Shown piece by piece: positions 33,539 through 45,976 of a DNA stretch of 64,000 bases. A program made the translations under genes and the position numbers. The DNA comes from Adiantum capillus-veneris (lineage: Eukaryota; Streptophyta; Polypodiopsida; Polypodiales; Pteridaceae): positions 73,130,435-73,194,434 of the forward strand of contig CM043950.1 of assembly GCA_014529385.2 (NCBI GenBank). Reading direction: 5' to 3'. The notes below the pieces were generated by a model that was given only the letters and a program-made list of their open reading frames with translations, was not told the origin of the DNA and ran no database searches. Within the stretch, counting starts at the first letter, position 1, and each line of letters begins with the position of its first letter.

Positions 33539-35914
33539 TAGGAAGGGAATGAGGTCTAAGGGGGCCTCTTTATTTGCCATGGAATTACAAAAAGGAGATT
33601 ATGGAAGGGTCAAATGGGTGGATGCCATGTGGATTGAAATGGTGGGTATGGCAGGGCCTAAAAGTAAGTGGTCAAACTTGTACTCTTTTATAAAATACAA
33701 CGAGAAAATATCTTATAAATTCCAAAAAATGAACTTTTCTCTCAATAGTTGAGTAAAAACCAATCCTTTCTCTCTCAACTGGCTCCCAGTTTCTTCCCCC
33801 CTCTCTCCTAAAAGGGAGTCCCTCCTAAAACGTGTTGATCATTCTCTCCCTCTCTCTCTACTGTACCATCTCTCACTTCTTTGCACTTCACCTCGTTTCT
33901 CTTTCCTTCCTTTCAGTTTTCCCTCCCAAAATCTCTGCACCAGAAGTTTGAGCCTCCTTTCCCTCCTTAATCTAACTGCATTCTTGAGGGCTACATTCTC
34001 CTCAAGTTGAAGTTCTCCATTACTCCATGAGCTTCACTAAACACCTCTAGCCTAAAGTTGAAGTCTACAGAATATCCTTCTGCTACATCATCCCTCTTTC
34101 TTTCCTCAACAGGTTTTTTGCTCCTTCTCCATTAAGCTCTCTAGAGAGGATCTACTTCCCTCTCAAGCTTTGCAACATTATCCTCCACATTAAGGAAACA
34201 AGCAGGTGGAGCAGTATAGTAGTAAGTGGAATCCTTCACCTTTTTGTACCATCAAGATTCTTGCTCTTTATACATCTAAGAACATGAATGTATAAGTGTT
34301 TGTGTGCAGGTTGTGCCACTATTTCCCATGGTATCATCAGGTACTCGATGACCTAGGAGTGCCATTGACTCCATTTCATGCAGCAATGTACAAGACGACA
34401 ATGGATATTGAGAGACGATGGAGTTAAAATGAATGATTTTGGTGACAATGAAACCCAGCTCAAGAGGTGAACACAAGGTATCAAGGAGAAACATGGCTTC
34501 TTGAGCAAACCATTGGAAGGGAAGAATCATGGAGTTCAACTAAACATAAAATGGCAAGAGGCTTGCGAAGGTGCAGCATGTGTATGTTGCTTCACAACCG
34601 AAGCTAGAGACAGTAGTGGCTCCATCAATGTTTCCTGCAAATTGTAATTTTTACTCCTCTTCCAAGTTTTTCAGTTATCTGTTTAGTATTTCTGCCTTGT
34701 GTGTTGCTTTTGATGACTATAAGATTTCCATTGCCTTTTGTTCATGTTTACAAATGTTATTCCATCCGATCTTGTAGAGTGGGAGCCAATAGAGTCCTTC
34801 ACAAGAACTTTTGAGGCCATCCACATTGAGCTTGGCAAGTTGCTCTATGCTGGTTGTCAGTCCTTTGAGCTTGCCTCACATTAATTTTTTTTTTAATGAT
34901 CATACTTATGTCACACCTAGGCGAAATGGATATGATAATCTATCTCCGGTTTATCTCCGGTTCACTCGCCAACCTTGGAGAGTTTGGAATGGCCTAAGTC
35001 AGACAATGCCTTGATCACCAAAAGGAGAATCGAGGTGGATGTGCAAGCAACAATGAAGTGCATGTATGGTAACCATAAAGCCATGATAACATGGTTTATG
35101 TCTCTTCATATGTTTGTGTTTATATTTTGACTTCAGAGGGTTCACAAGACACCAACAATGTGGACTTGCAAAGGGGGAAGTGTGATCAACGGGTTTCTTG
35201 CAGCTGGATGGGAAACTAAGGTGGTCAACCACCAGTGAGATATAATCAAGTGCTCTGTAGTTGCTGACAAGGTGGTGTTTAGATACCATATTGCGAAGCA
35301 AAGCTTGTCGATGGTTTTTCCCTATAGAAGATGGAAGCTGACGATGGGAGAATGCGAGGCACTAGACTCTAAGGTTGCTATTAGAGAATCAATTGACCTG
35401 CAAATACATCTCCACGAGGATGGAGTGCACCACATTACAGTGAACGATGACTAGCATCTTAGTCACCTTTTCAAGTATCTTAATCTCAGATATACCTTGC
35501 CCAATCGATTTCTCTTTATAATCAATTAAAGATTGTTTTCTCCAGGAAAGAGACGAGTTTTTTGTGTGAGAACGTTCCGTTTGCATGATGTATTTTTTGT
35601 AAAAGCTTCTAACTGACATGGATTTTGTCCACATTAATACATACGGTGTTTTGAATCTCGTTTCTATGCATACTTGTTTATTCTCAGCTTGTTCAAGTTT
35701 TCGATTGAAACATGCAATTTATTTGTTGTTGAGCACAAATGTTTTCAATGCTTCTTTGCGTGACAAAGTTTTAAGTTATTTTGACGTTAATTTAAGTGCT
35801 TTTTAAAAAGTGACTTTGGGTATATAATTGAATTTCTAGTTTTTAAACTTCATTTCTCACATTCACAAAACTCTAGCTCTAAGCTCTCTTCGCATCTTCT
35901 TCACGAACGAACCC
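33539..35914 (+). other. unassigned region, possible leader and exon remnants
   Basis: Contains a pyrimidine-rich stretch (33760-34180) with ctctct runs, a site reading tggtatcatcagg at 34339 that mildly resembles a primer-binding site, and coding-like fragments without clear homology: GVPLTPFHAAMYKTTMDIER near 34350, and MGECEALDSKVAIRESIDLQ then HEDGVHHITVND at about 35345-35450, ending in TAG. I could not join them into a gene. Confidence 0.35.
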
Positions 35915-37405
35915 ATGGCAACTTCTAGTGATGAAAAGTTAGGACTTGAAAATCGAGCACATGAACTACTTAGTGTATTCGAGGGGACAATTGACATGCA
36001 GACCACTGCCAACCTTCATGCAGAGGCATTCAGAAGCTTTCTTGACTACATGGTGCAACACATGGAGGAATATGCCATAATCTTTGAGGGATCTGACACG
36101 GCGTGGTTGCCCGCGGATTTCTTAAAGCATCTCTATGCTGCTGAAAAAAACTTCCTGTTTCACTTGTTTAGGTTTATTAAAGGCCTCACGGAACGGGACT
36201 TCAAGATAGAGGATGAGGATGATGTCATGGATTTGGGCATGGGGTGCATAGGCGCCCAATTTATTTCATGGGACATGGTTCTGGAATTACTTGTGCTTGA
36301 GGGCATGGACAAGGGAAAATCAAAGGAGAAGGTTAACCAAAGACCTCTTGTGACCATTGTGGAGGAATCAAATAAAGTTATCAAAGAGATAGATGAGCAG
36401 GCTGAAGCATCTATGGCACTCGTACTCTTGCAAGATCCCAGTGCCATCAAGGAGGAAGATCGCATGATAGAGGGAGATGAGGTGCTAGAAGAGATCCTGG
36501 ACCTCCAAATTATCACTTTGCATCCAGTGGTGGTGGATGATCGTTAGTTTCTATTCCATGACGACATTGCCAAAACGTTAGGACTCAGAGAAGATGAGTC
36601 GCTTGCAGTGCTTGCTATCTATGTGGGCATGAAGGTCCTAGTGGAAAGGAAGATAAAGTAAATTTTGAAATTGATTTTGAAGACCAGGATCTCCGAGGAA
36701 GCCTCTATTTCCTTCCTAGTGAAAACAAACAACAGTTGGTGCAAATAGTAGCAAGTATACTGGTGGAAATAAAATCATGTGCCTCTTTCTACAAAAGCAT
36801 ACCAAAGAGCGCATTTCATCCACACAAACCACTGATTGCAATTGGTAGAGATGATCGATCTAGCATCGATCTTACAAAGAAAAATCTTGAAGAGAGAAAT
36901 GAAGAAACTAAGGTAAATAAATCTTAACCTAATAGAATTTCTAGTATTCCTTACTACAAGTATTAATATCAATTAAAATGCTTTGCAGGCGGCTTATCAT
37001 GTTGATAAGTTTGCAATGCATACTAGAGGTTCACGCAACGTCTCCACAGGTAGGGATAGCTCTCTTTGGCACTACTTGATCTATCCGGGGCCATCAATTC
37101 TTAGAGTTGCTCACACAGTGTTCTCCTAGAATGGTTCTACAGAGCTTCTAAAGTGTAAAGCATTAAGTGGCATACTCGCTGAAGATTCTCTCACCTTAAA
37201 CACTCACAAATGTATATTGGTGGACCGCGAGGCAGCATTGTATGCCTTTATAGGCAAAGTCCGAGGCTCTGTCCTCTCCCACTGCGCCTTGAGCCTAGGT
37301 CAAGGGTTGACAAACCCAGAGGAAATTGTAATATCCATTGGCGTCAAGTCAGTCATTCACTTAATACCCAAAGATGTAATTCATAGAAAAACCAATGGAC
37401 CATGA
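35915..37405 (+). pseudogene. spliced gene of unknown function, three lesions
   Basis: The ATG at 35915 sits in a good plant context (aacccATGGC). The first 211 codons are acidic and helical (WLPADFLKHLYAAEKNFLFH, DVMDLGMGCIGAQFISWDMV). After a TAG at 36545 the frame stays sensible (FHDDIAKTLGLREDESLAVL), shifts near 36658, and continues FEDQDLRGSLYFLPSENKQQ and FHPHKPLIAIGRDDRSSIDL. A 76-bp intron, 36913-36988 (AAG|gtaaat...tttgcag|GCG), keeps phase 0, and the last exon (AAYHVDKFAMHTRGS, ILVDREAALYAFIGKVRGS, HLIPKDVIHRKTNGP) has one more TAG near 37127 and ends at 37403-37405. An aataaa lies at about 37429. I recognise no domain. The stops and the shift suggest a pseudogene, unless extra short introns remove them. 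Confidence 0.55.
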
Positions 37406-37424
37406 TGTAATATCCGAATCAATG

Positions 37425-38122
37425 AAGAATAAATGTTTTTTTCAATGATTTTTATTACCATTCAGTACTTGTTTTTTTATTCACATTGTTCAATAATTTC
37501 AATTTTCACCCGCCGATACACACGTACACATAACCGAGACGCACCCCCCGCCGCCCGGTGGCTACATGTTTGAGGTTTTGTGCATGCGTGTGCCTTGGCG
37601 GGCGAAAATGGAGTCATGGTGGTGAACTTAAATTCAACATATCCAACAATTCAAATACTTATAAAAAACAATGTGAAAATTATAATTGAACAATTGCACA
37701 GAATGGTAGAAATTTTCCATTTGATCTTATAGAAAAAGATTACAAATCTCATGAAGAGAGAGTACATGGGATAAACTACATCTTATGAAGGAATCCTTCA
37801 TTTCTTAAATTTATTGCTAAGGCTAAATACGTATTATTAAATGTTACACACTTTGCATGCGCCATACAGGAGACGCCATCTTGAAAAATCTGCACCAAAA
37901 TGTCTTTGGCGGCATCGTGTAGGGCTAGTAAAGTTGGACATTATATTCTTGTAATGGAGTCACTATATTCATCGATCATCTCTCTCACCACACCCGAGAG
38001 AAGGCCGCTTTGGGTACGATTGGCTCAGTGCTCTTTTGATATTTCCTAATCTTATGCAGAGCCACTGTGCATGGCTTCCATCTCCGCTTTTTTTGTGTTG
38101 TTGGTGGTCGTGGAGGAACCAC
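37425..38122. other. no recognisable gene
   Basis: The 3' flank of the preceding locus, AT-rich, with a short CG-rich stretch at about 37508-37560. No coding signal was seen. Confidence 0.45.
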
Positions 38123-39031
38123 CTACCTAGCCCATTGAGGAGGATCATCTTTGTATTTTGTCCTCCTCTCCTCTTGGGTTTGTTTCTCTTCTGGTTTCAC
38201 CTTGTCCCTTTTCCTTTTTGCACATTGCTTCGCTCTCTGAGGGAATTTTGAAGGCTTTGAGCTCCCAGCCTTTTCTTGCTGGGTGGCTTGAGCTCTATCT
38301 TGTGTCGCCTTCTTCTCCGCCTCTGCTCGTGCTTGTAAGTTGGCCAAATGAGCTCTCTCGGCCTCAGATCTCTTCCTTTCCTCTTGCTCTCTCCATCTTC
38401 TTGGCTCTTCTTGTACTCTAAGGGCTTACTTCTCAGTTGCCTCTTTCTTTTACCTCTCCCTTTGTCTTTTTCTCCTCTTGGCCTCTTTTGCTTTAGATAC
38501 AAGGTCTCCTGGTATTACCTTGATTACTCTTTCTTTGATTCGCTGTGGAAACTTTAGCGCATTGTATGTGGGGTGGCCTGAGCACCAGTGGTTGTGGCAG
38601 GAGGCGATTGTGGTGGATTTTCAAGCGGACCTCAATATTCATCTTCTGTTTCTCTAGTTTCTTGTGTTGCTTTGTGAAGAGGTGATAACAGTGGGGGATC
38701 TGGGAGAGGTGTGCGAGTGGCATGGCTTATATCCCCGAGATCTTCAAATATGTGTCGCATGTTGCTTAGACCATCTAGATTTGATGGTTGGGGAGGCTCT
38801 TGGGTGTTTGGAGCAGGCTGGGGTGCTGGGTTATCCACTTTTGGTTGTGGATGTGGATTTGAAGCTGTAAATTATGCATGGGGTTTGGGATGTAGATTTT
38901 TTGTGGTGTGAGGGGTTGTAGTGGCATTGTTGTGGGTAGTGCCAGTCTGCTCCTGTGATTCGTCCATGTGGTGCAAGATGTGAGTGTGTGTGCGTTTGTG
39001 CTTGAGTGGATCTTCTAGAATGTGCAGACAA
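38123..39031 (-). pseudogene. decayed ORF for a highly charged protein
   Basis: Minus-strand peptide pieces in changing frames: SAHSRRSTQAQTHTHSH, NLDGLSNMRHIFEDLGDISH, KFPQRIKERVIKVIPGDLVS, then a long Arg/Lys/Glu-rich coiled-coil-like stretch (REQEERKRSEAERAHLANLQ, RAEAEKKATQDRAQATQQEK) ending KYKDDPPQWAR and a stop at 38123. Composition suggests a coiled coil. No family is recognised. It may be a gag-like or host nuclear protein remnant. Confidence 0.35.
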
Positions 39032-39783
39032 GAAATGAACTTCAAGGTGTGAGTTTTGACTTATAAAGTATTAATTTTTTGAAAAAAAATTCAAAACTGA
39101 ATAATACCATTAAAAATCCAAAATAACTCCAAAATTGTCGAAATTTGTTATATGAAACCACTGATTGGGGCGTCAACAAATCACCTGGCATTACAATGTA
39201 TGCTTAATATGAGAATGGTTAGTGTCAAAAATTTATTGGTTTTCCACCCAACGTCTGCCATTCGTGGCCTTGTCGCCAACCACCGTCAAAATCGATCTTT
39301 TGCACTAGAAGCATGATATGATCGTGATCGCCTCACGCTAACCACTTTCTCTATGCTCCATTTGTCTTCTTCCTTTGACTTCCCGCTAAAACTCTATAGA
39401 ACAAATTGAATACTTCGTGCAGGGCATTTCTCTTTTTCCTCCCACCTCCATGCCTTGTATTTTTAAAATACAATGTTTTTGCTTGAAAGTTTGAGCGCTC
39501 CCTTCCTTGGCTACTCCAAATGCCCAATGAGCGGAATGTGTCGAGAAAAAAGGAGCTATGAGAAAAAAGAATATCTTACAAAAAAATAAACCTTTAGTTC
39601 AAACATTGATGTTTTTTTATTGCAAAGAGAAAGTGTTCAACCCACCATGTAATGTGTTCTGTGTGTCTCCCTCCACACACCTACCATTTGCATTGTGAAA
39701 CCATTGATTACAAACATTAAAGAGAATATCTCAGCAGAAGTTAGATTTGCCTTTTCAAGCAAACAAAAAATATCATCTACAGA
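39032..39783. other. no recognisable gene
   Basis: AT-rich stretch with no convincing reading frame or repeat boundary. Confidence 0.4.
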
Positions 39784-40190
39784 CTACCACACATGAGCAG
39801 GCTTAATTCCTAGGGCTGCTTCGTTACCTTTGTAGGTGGTAATGTCACACACCTTTTTCCACAATTGAAACTCATTGGGACTTTGGGAGTTAGAATAGTC
39901 TAAGAGAATATGCCTAGCTTTACTACCACCCATACATATTTTATTAGGATGATTGTGTGTACTTGTAGATGCCCTCCTATCCTTTGATAGCTCTACTACA
40001 CCCCCATGCATGCCAACGCTTGATAGAATAGATTCAAGTTCTTTGATACACACTTTCCTTCTTTCTGCAGGCTCCATATTCCAAGCATAATTAATATGGA
40101 GCATAAGCAACTTGCCAAGAATTTGTAGACGGGCATGAAGAGTGCACACATGTATATTTATCAGAGGAATCGGTAGAATAGGATCCTAGC
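39784..40190 (-). pseudogene. exon-like fragment truncated by the G2 LTR
   Basis: Open from the truncated LTR edge to a stop at 39784-39786, about 134 codons. Sequence blocks are PILPIPLINIHVCTLHARLQ, KLLMLHINYAWNMEPAERRK, VCIKELESILSSVGMHGGVV and NEFQLWKKVCDITTYKGNEA, ending KPAHVW. The composition is that of a genuine protein. It lies on the same strand as the gene fragment at 57367-58212 on the other side of G2, so it may be the 3' exon of that gene, but the left G2 boundary is deleted and the join cannot be proved here. No family recognised. Confidence 0.5.
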
Positions 40191-41599
40191 TGTGAGCTAT
40201 GATTTTATTTGTGGACCCCAGTTTTGCCCATGCTATGCAGCCACACTCCCTCTTCCACTTTATCATTTTCCTCTTTCACACCCACTTCTCCACTCATCAT
40301 CCCCACCTCTCTCACCACTCCTCTCTACACCCTACCCACCTTCTTCTCAACCTTGAAGAATAAGAGAAACCATGGTGAACTCATGTCTTCTACACACATT
40401 TCCATTCCAAAATTGACCACCTAGTTTCATTTTTCCTCTTCCATATTACCCATATCTATCAAAAAACCACAAAATTCAGCGTCTTCTCTTGAAAGCCAGC
40501 ACCATGTTGATTAATTACTCATATTCAATTACCTTGGCTCCCAAGGAAGGTCAAGAATGGAGAGAAAACGTACCGTCAAAGCTAGTGGACAGTCAACAAG
40601 CGTCAAAATTGACCCTACTCAAGATACTTGGAGCATCAACATTGTAAGAAATCCATATTTTCTTACCTATTAAGAGTTTTTTCTTCCTTATTTGTATCCT
40701 ACATGGATACTCCCATTGTAAATATCCAATTCCATTTGTAAATCAATAAAAATACCAAATCTACTAATTTACTAACACTAACCTACTATGAAAAGTCCTA
40801 TCACCTCCACTTCTCTCCTCTCTCTCTCTTCCTCATCTGTCCCCACCAACTTCTTGATAATCCAAGCAAAAGAAATTAGATAAGTGTTGATTCAACCATG
40901 GTTAGAGGATTAACCCTAGCCCTCAAAATTGCTATAAAAGGAGGGTGTAGCTAGCACAAAAGGGGGACCCATAAGCAAGAGCACTATGCTATAACTTGAG
41001 AAGCCAAGTTCAACCTCTCTAGAAGGAGTTCTTGAGTGGAAGCTCATTGTCTTATGCATGTGCATGTGTTGTAATAGGGGTGATTAGCAAGGGAACTCTA
41101 TGTCATTGTAAGAGAGAGAGTGATCATTCAATTGAGAGTAGGAAATCTATCATTTCTCCTACTAGTGTAAGCCCAATATTTCCTGAATCAAGGAGGGTGG
41201 ATTTGAACTAAGCTTGGATACTTTGTCTCTCTTCCAACCTGAAGTAATGGACAACAATGATGTGTAAGTGTCTTGGTGTTTTTTTAAAAGTTCTTGATAG
41301 CTTGTCTCTAGGTGTTGTCATCCATTTAGTCATAAATCCCACATAGTGTAAGAGGGCGAGAGGGTGGAGAGGACTCCCCTGGCCTTAAGACAGTGATTGG
41401 GGTGGCTTTTCTTGTGATGTGTTGTGGTATAATTTACTCAAGCTATGTTGAACAAATACTAATCTCACTTTGATTAGTCATGACAGATTTGTAAGAAGGT
41501 ATTAATGCAACAAGCACCCCCTCCCCCTTCTCTCTCTTTCTTACGTATATAATTGTGTTTGCCTGATCACTTTCGACACATTTCAAAGCAGCCCGAGCA

Positions 41600-41646
<47 letters not shown>

Positions 41647-41820
41647 TACGCTTCCTAGTTCGCATCCAAACCTAGGTGGTGCCCCAAATTTGTGTAGGGT
41701 TAGGTTGCGGGTTTGTGTGTGTGTTGTTGTTTTTTCCAACCCCAACCCAATTGAGCAGCACGGGAGCCTAAAAGAGTGCTTAGAGGCCACTATTCTTGTT
41801 GCTCGCCCCGGACCGCCTCA
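40191..41820 (+). repeat. G2 5' LTR, left end deleted
   Basis: Matches 49999-51401 plus 56991-57366 (3' LTR), less one 165-bp tandem unit. The first part of the LTR, present at 49028-49998, is missing. It ends gaccgcctca. Confidence 0.9.
41603..41644. repeat. (CT)n microsatellite in G2 LTR
   Basis: About 21 CT units near the 3' end of the LTR. The 3' LTR holds a much shorter run at 57172-57192. Confidence 0.95.
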
Positions 41821-41821
41821 A

Positions 41822-41842
41822 ATTGGTGCCCCCACTGAGGAC
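41822..41842 (+). promoter_or_regulatory. G2 primer-binding site
   Basis: TTGGTGCCCCCACTGAGGA begins one base after the LTR end. It is very similar in G1, G3 and G4. Confidence 0.7.
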
Positions 41843-42129
41843 GGCTTGTGTATGTTTTGTGTAGGCTCAACCTTTAGCATAATCAAGTAGCTTGCATGAA
41901 TCACGAGGATTTGTATGATCCTTTTATTCCCATTGCAAGGCAAAAGGTGCACATAATTTTTAGTACTAAGTTATAATTTCAACGAGTAATTCGTAGAATT
42001 TTGGGCCCTCATAGGTTGTCCGAGATAAATGCTTCAGTAAATCCTTTTCTTTTGCCTCTTATTAGGTATGACCTTAGTTTGGACGTCTATATTTTTGTTT
42101 TGTTTTAAGAATTAGGTCATACATAGAAC

Positions 42130-42353
42130 ATGGATAATGGCCCAGGAATAGAGGTTTTCCCCTTCCATTTCACTCCACACATTAGAGTAAACATTGCAAT
42201 TAGTAGAAAAATCCATTTTCAACAACGTATGGTGTTCATGTTTGGTGCCCAAAGAGTAGGAGAAATTCTCGCGTCACCAAACCAAACCCTGTCATCCTAC
42301 CTCTTATTGATTGTCATAGGTCATTTGATGTGAGTATTTTTATTTTGTTGTAG
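42130..42353 (+). pseudogene. G2 ORF d: conserved pre-gag small ORF, frameshifted
   Basis: MDNGPGIEVFPFHFTPHIRV, KIHFQQRMVFMFGAQRVGEI, then a shift of frame near 42285, after which PVILPLIDCHRSFDVSIFIL and TAG at 42351 follow. The C-terminus matches G1 ORF d almost exactly. Gag begins about 45-70 bp downstream. The shared motif pattern with G1 and G3 supports a real, once-translated protein; this copy is broken. Confidence 0.72.
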
Positions 42354-42395
42354 AATAGATTGCAATTTAGAAAATATTATTGAAAAAACAAAAAC

Positions 42396-43370
42396 GTGCG
42401 TCACTTTGGAATCAATTCAATGGAGAGCCAACGCCAAATGTCTAGATATCCTCTTTTCTTTGGAGAGCCAAGAGAGGATGCAGAATTATTTTTGGCGAAT
42501 TTCAAGCTGTCTTGCCGTATTAAGAGGATAGTAACTGATCAAGAACATGTAGAAATGTTTGAGGTGGTCCTTATGAAAGATGCTAGCACTTGGTTTGACT
42601 CTTTGCCTGAGGAATTTAAGGGGAATTACACAGAATTTTTGAATCGTTTCAAGAAATACTTCTGTGATCCCCAAAACACTCAAAAATTATGGCAAGACAT
42701 TGTTTCTCATAAGCAAAAAGACTTAGATGAATACTACTTATACAAGCAAGAGTTTCTACGTCTTTGGGCTGTATGGGTGAGAAATGTTGCTAGCCCTGGT
42801 GATGGTGCAGAGTTCCTAAAGAAGGAGAGGTTCATAGCCGACCTTAAGGCAAAAGTTGAGGCGGGTGCACCTGCTACCTTTGATGCAACTAAAACTAGGG
42901 CTGCTGAGAAATATAGGAAACTCAAGTGCTTAAGGGGGGAGGTTCCAATAGAAGGTCTTAGACCCAAAGGTAAGTCACAAGCATCAACATCTAGGGAGCT
43001 TTTTGAGGTAACGACGGAAGTGATCGAGAAGTTAAATGAATCTTTAAGCAGCCTGTCAATTTACCTTGCACAAACTGTAGGTGCAAAGAGACAAGCAAAG
43101 AAGTCTGAAGAGCAAGATTCACGACCTAGGAGAGTCTTGCAATGTTGGAATTGTGGTGAGTCTGGACATGGGATGTATAATTGTCCTTGGCCCCATGGGG
43201 AGCCAGGGAGACCTAACTTGAATTACCCAGTGATGAATGTAGGTGAAGGAACTAGTCAGCAACCACAGCTTCTACAAAGGCCAAATGGAGCAAGAACACT
43301 TCCACAAGGAGTGGAAGGAGTTCCACCTTTGCCAGACCCAAATGTGCATGTGGTAGAGGTGAAAAATTGA
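42396..43370 (+). CDS. G2 gag
   Basis: An open frame of 324 codons; the ATG at 42420 (MESQRQMSRYPLFFGEPRED) is a likelier start than the upstream one. Gag core blocks are RFKKYFCDPQNTQKLWQDIV and QKDLDEYYLYKQEFLRLWAV; the zinc knuckle CWNCGESGHGMYNC lies at 43141-43182. Strong likeness to G1 and X gag is visible in the LKKxRFxAxL and EK-x-RKLK regions. It stops at 43368, ahead of a damaged linker. Confidence 0.9.
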   Translation: MRHFGINSMESQRQMSRYPLFFGEPREDAELFLANFKLSCRIKRIVTDQEHVEMFEVVLMKDASTWFDSLPEEFKGNYTEFLNRFKKYFCDPQNTQKLWQDIVSHKQKDLDEYYLYKQEFLRLWAVWVRNVASPGDGAEFLKKERFIADLKAKVEAGAPATFDATKTRAAEKYRKLKCLRGEVPIEGLRPKGKSQASTSRELFEVTTEVIEKLNESLSSLSIYLAQTVGAKRQAKKSEEQDSRPRRVLQCWNCGESGHGMYNCPWPHGEPGRPNLNYPVMNVGEGTSQQPQLLQRPNGARTLPQGVEGVPPLPDPNVHVVEVKN

Positions 43371-43658
43371 AGAGAGGTTGACATGGAAGCAAATGGAATT
43401 AAGCGTGGCCGAGGGAAAGGTAAGGAGAAAGAAGGAGTTACATCACAAAGTGACCATGGATGAGAAAATAAGGCAAAGGAGACCAAGGAATCTAAAAGGA
43501 CTTGACGTCGTATCAACCTCCAAGACTTCCCTCTTGGACATGGAATGGCTCTATACAACTTGTTGGAAGACATGAGAGGTAAGGGTCCTGATATCTCATG
43601 GCCTCAATTTCTTGCATTATGTCCACAAGTTAGGAGGGATTGAACAAAGGCAGTTAGC

Positions 43659-45008
43659 ATGAGGAGAAAGGTAAAAGAGAGTGTGTCTGTTGTAAAAATT
43701 GCACAAGCGAAAATGAATGAGGATATTACACCTGTGCTAGATTGTTACATCAAGGGAAGATTGGTTAGGAAAGTTCTAGTGGATGGGGGTGCACAAATTT
43801 GCATCATGACAGAGGGGCTCATGCAAAGATTAGGCATGCACATCCATGAGACACATGAAATTAAAGTCAAGATGGCAAACAATAGAAAGGCTAGGTGCAT
43901 AGGCATTTGTAAAAATGTTTTTGTGGAGGCCTTTGGCATTAAGAAGGCAGTGGATTTCTTTGTCATGTCTACCAAAGGAAATGGTTACCCATTTATCCTA
44001 GGAAGACCATGGCTAATGAAAATGAGAGCTTTGCAGGATTGGGAGAGTGGAAAGCTAATTTGCAGGAATAACAATCATAAGAAGGTTCTCTTTGACATGA
44101 AGGAGCAACGCCAAGAGGAGCTCCATGAAGAATCATCTCAAAGTGAGATGGAGGAAGGTTGGACCGATAGCACTTTAGAAGGAGAAAGTAGCGATAGCAT
44201 TACTGAAGAGGAGTCTTCCATTGAAGTCATGGGGGTAAGGTTTAATCCAAACAACCAAGAGACCTCTTGCCTAGGTTTGGAAGAGGTAGGTTCCCAAGAG
44301 AACCAAAAAGTGGAAGATGAAAGAATGCTTGAAGGTATGTTATCTACAACACTTACAAAGGATAAAAGAGAGGAGTTCAAATGTATGCTAAGGAAGTTTC
44401 TTAGGCTTTTTGCTAAAGACTACACCGACGTGCATGGGGTAGATGTTGTTCAACACAAGATTGAGTTAAAGCCTGAGGCTGCACCTAAAGATCAAAAGCT
44501 ACGAAGGCTAGGAGTTATAAAGGAGCAGGCTCTACTCGAGGAGGTTAGAAATCTTCTAGTAGCAGGTTTCATTTATCAAGTGGATAATTCAGAGTGGGTC
44601 TCTCCCGTTGTTGTCACTCCTAAGAAAAACGGCAAGTGGAGGGTGTGTGTGGATTATCGTCCACTCAATGAGGCAACAAAAAGAGATCACTTTCCCCTCC
44701 CATTTCAGGATGAGATACTAAATGAGGTAGCTGGGCATGAGAAGTACACTCTGTGTGATCGCTACTCGGGTTACTTTCAAATAGGTATCGCATTGGAAGA
44801 TCAATTGAAAACAACCTTCATCACTCCTTGGGGTTGTTATGCTTTTAGAGTCATGCCATTTGGCCTGACAAATGCTCCTGCAACTTTCCAACGCTTCATG
44901 AACATGGTGTTTCAAGCATTCTTTGGAAAGTCCATTAGGGTTTTTATTGATGATGTTTGCATTTATAGCTCAAAATCATTGCATCTACAAAGGGAGAAGA
45001 GGGTTTAA
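43659..45008 (+). pseudogene. G2 protease and reverse transcriptase
   Basis: Protease: VLVDGGAQICIMTEGLMQRL (DGGA) and ILGRPWLMKMRALQDWE. An acidic linker (EESSQSEMEEGWTDSTLEGE) follows, then reverse transcriptase: NSEWVSPVVVTPKKNGKWRV, DYRPLNEATKRDHFPLPFQD, TLCDRYSGYFQI (first Asp), [17 protein letters not shown] and VFIDDVCIYSS (FIDD). The frame breaks at about 44990, just after the catalytic region. Confidence 0.93.
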
Positions 45009-45022
45009 AGAAGCTCTACGAC

Positions 45023-45976
45023 ATGGGAGGTCAACTCAACCCCGACAAGTGTCACATAGGTGAGGATGAAGTGATCTTGCTTGGTCACAAGGTTTCCTAT
45101 AAAGGCATTGAGGTGGATCCTTCAAAGGCAAAGGCTCTTATTGAGCTCCCATCACCCAAGAATCTCAAAGAGGTCATCTCATTCATTCAAAAGGTGAAGT
45201 ATATGTCACGCTTGATTCACTTAGCTTCGGAGTTGCTTTATCCTTTGCAAAAGTTGACACAACAAGTAGAATTTGCATGGTCTGATGAGCTTGAAGCGTA
45301 CTTTTGTAACATTAAAGTCATTTTGTCAGAGATACCAACACTCATGCCTCCTTGTTGGGAGTACACATTCTTTGTTAGCTCTAGTGTTGGAAGGGAAACA
45401 ATTGGTGCTGTGTTGCTACAACAAGATCCCCACAGTACCAGGATGCGACCCATCTACTTTGGTAGTAGGGTCATGAATGCTTTGGAGAGAGGCTACACAG
45501 AAGCAAAACTCATGATGCTTTCTCTCATGTTTACGGTGAGAAAGTTTAGATCCTACCTACTACAAAACCTTTTGTAATTCTCACTGCTGCAGAAAATGTT
45601 TTTCCTTGGGTGTCATCTCAAATCAATCTTAGCACTAGGATCTCAAAGTGGATTATGGAATTGCAAGAATTCCAATACTCTTTCAAGGTAGAAGATAGTG
45701 TGCATGCACAATTGGCAGGGATCCTTACTTATAGGGTACATGAGAAGGAGATTAAGGTGCCTGAAGTAAAGACCCTACCATTGCCACCACCTAAAAGTAT
45801 TCCTAATGCTTTTACCTTATTCTTTGATGGAGCTTTTCGACAAGTCACAGGAAAAGCAAGGGGAGGGCTAGTATTGCTCAACCCAAGTGGAGAGGTGGTC
45901 ATGAAAGAGAAGGTTCATCTACCAGGTTCAACTAGAAACAATGAAGCAGAATACAACATACTACTTCATGGTTTAA
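45023..45976 (+). pseudogene. G2 RNase H and first half of second RNase H
   Basis: After the reverse transcriptase thumb (GGQLNPDKCHIGEDEVILLG), the first RNase H reads TFFVSSSVGRETIGAVLLQQ, so the catalytic Asp of the usual DAS motif is missing, as in G1. A stop at 45575 precedes the second RNase H: FTLFFDGAFRQVTGKARGGL (Asp) and RNNEAEYNILLHG (Glu). There the frame meets the TTAA site of the inserted transposon. Confidence 0.9.

Noticed and set aside
34330-34360. tggtatcatcagg as the primer site of another LTR element
   Set aside because: No matching LTR pair, purine tract or target duplication was found around it.
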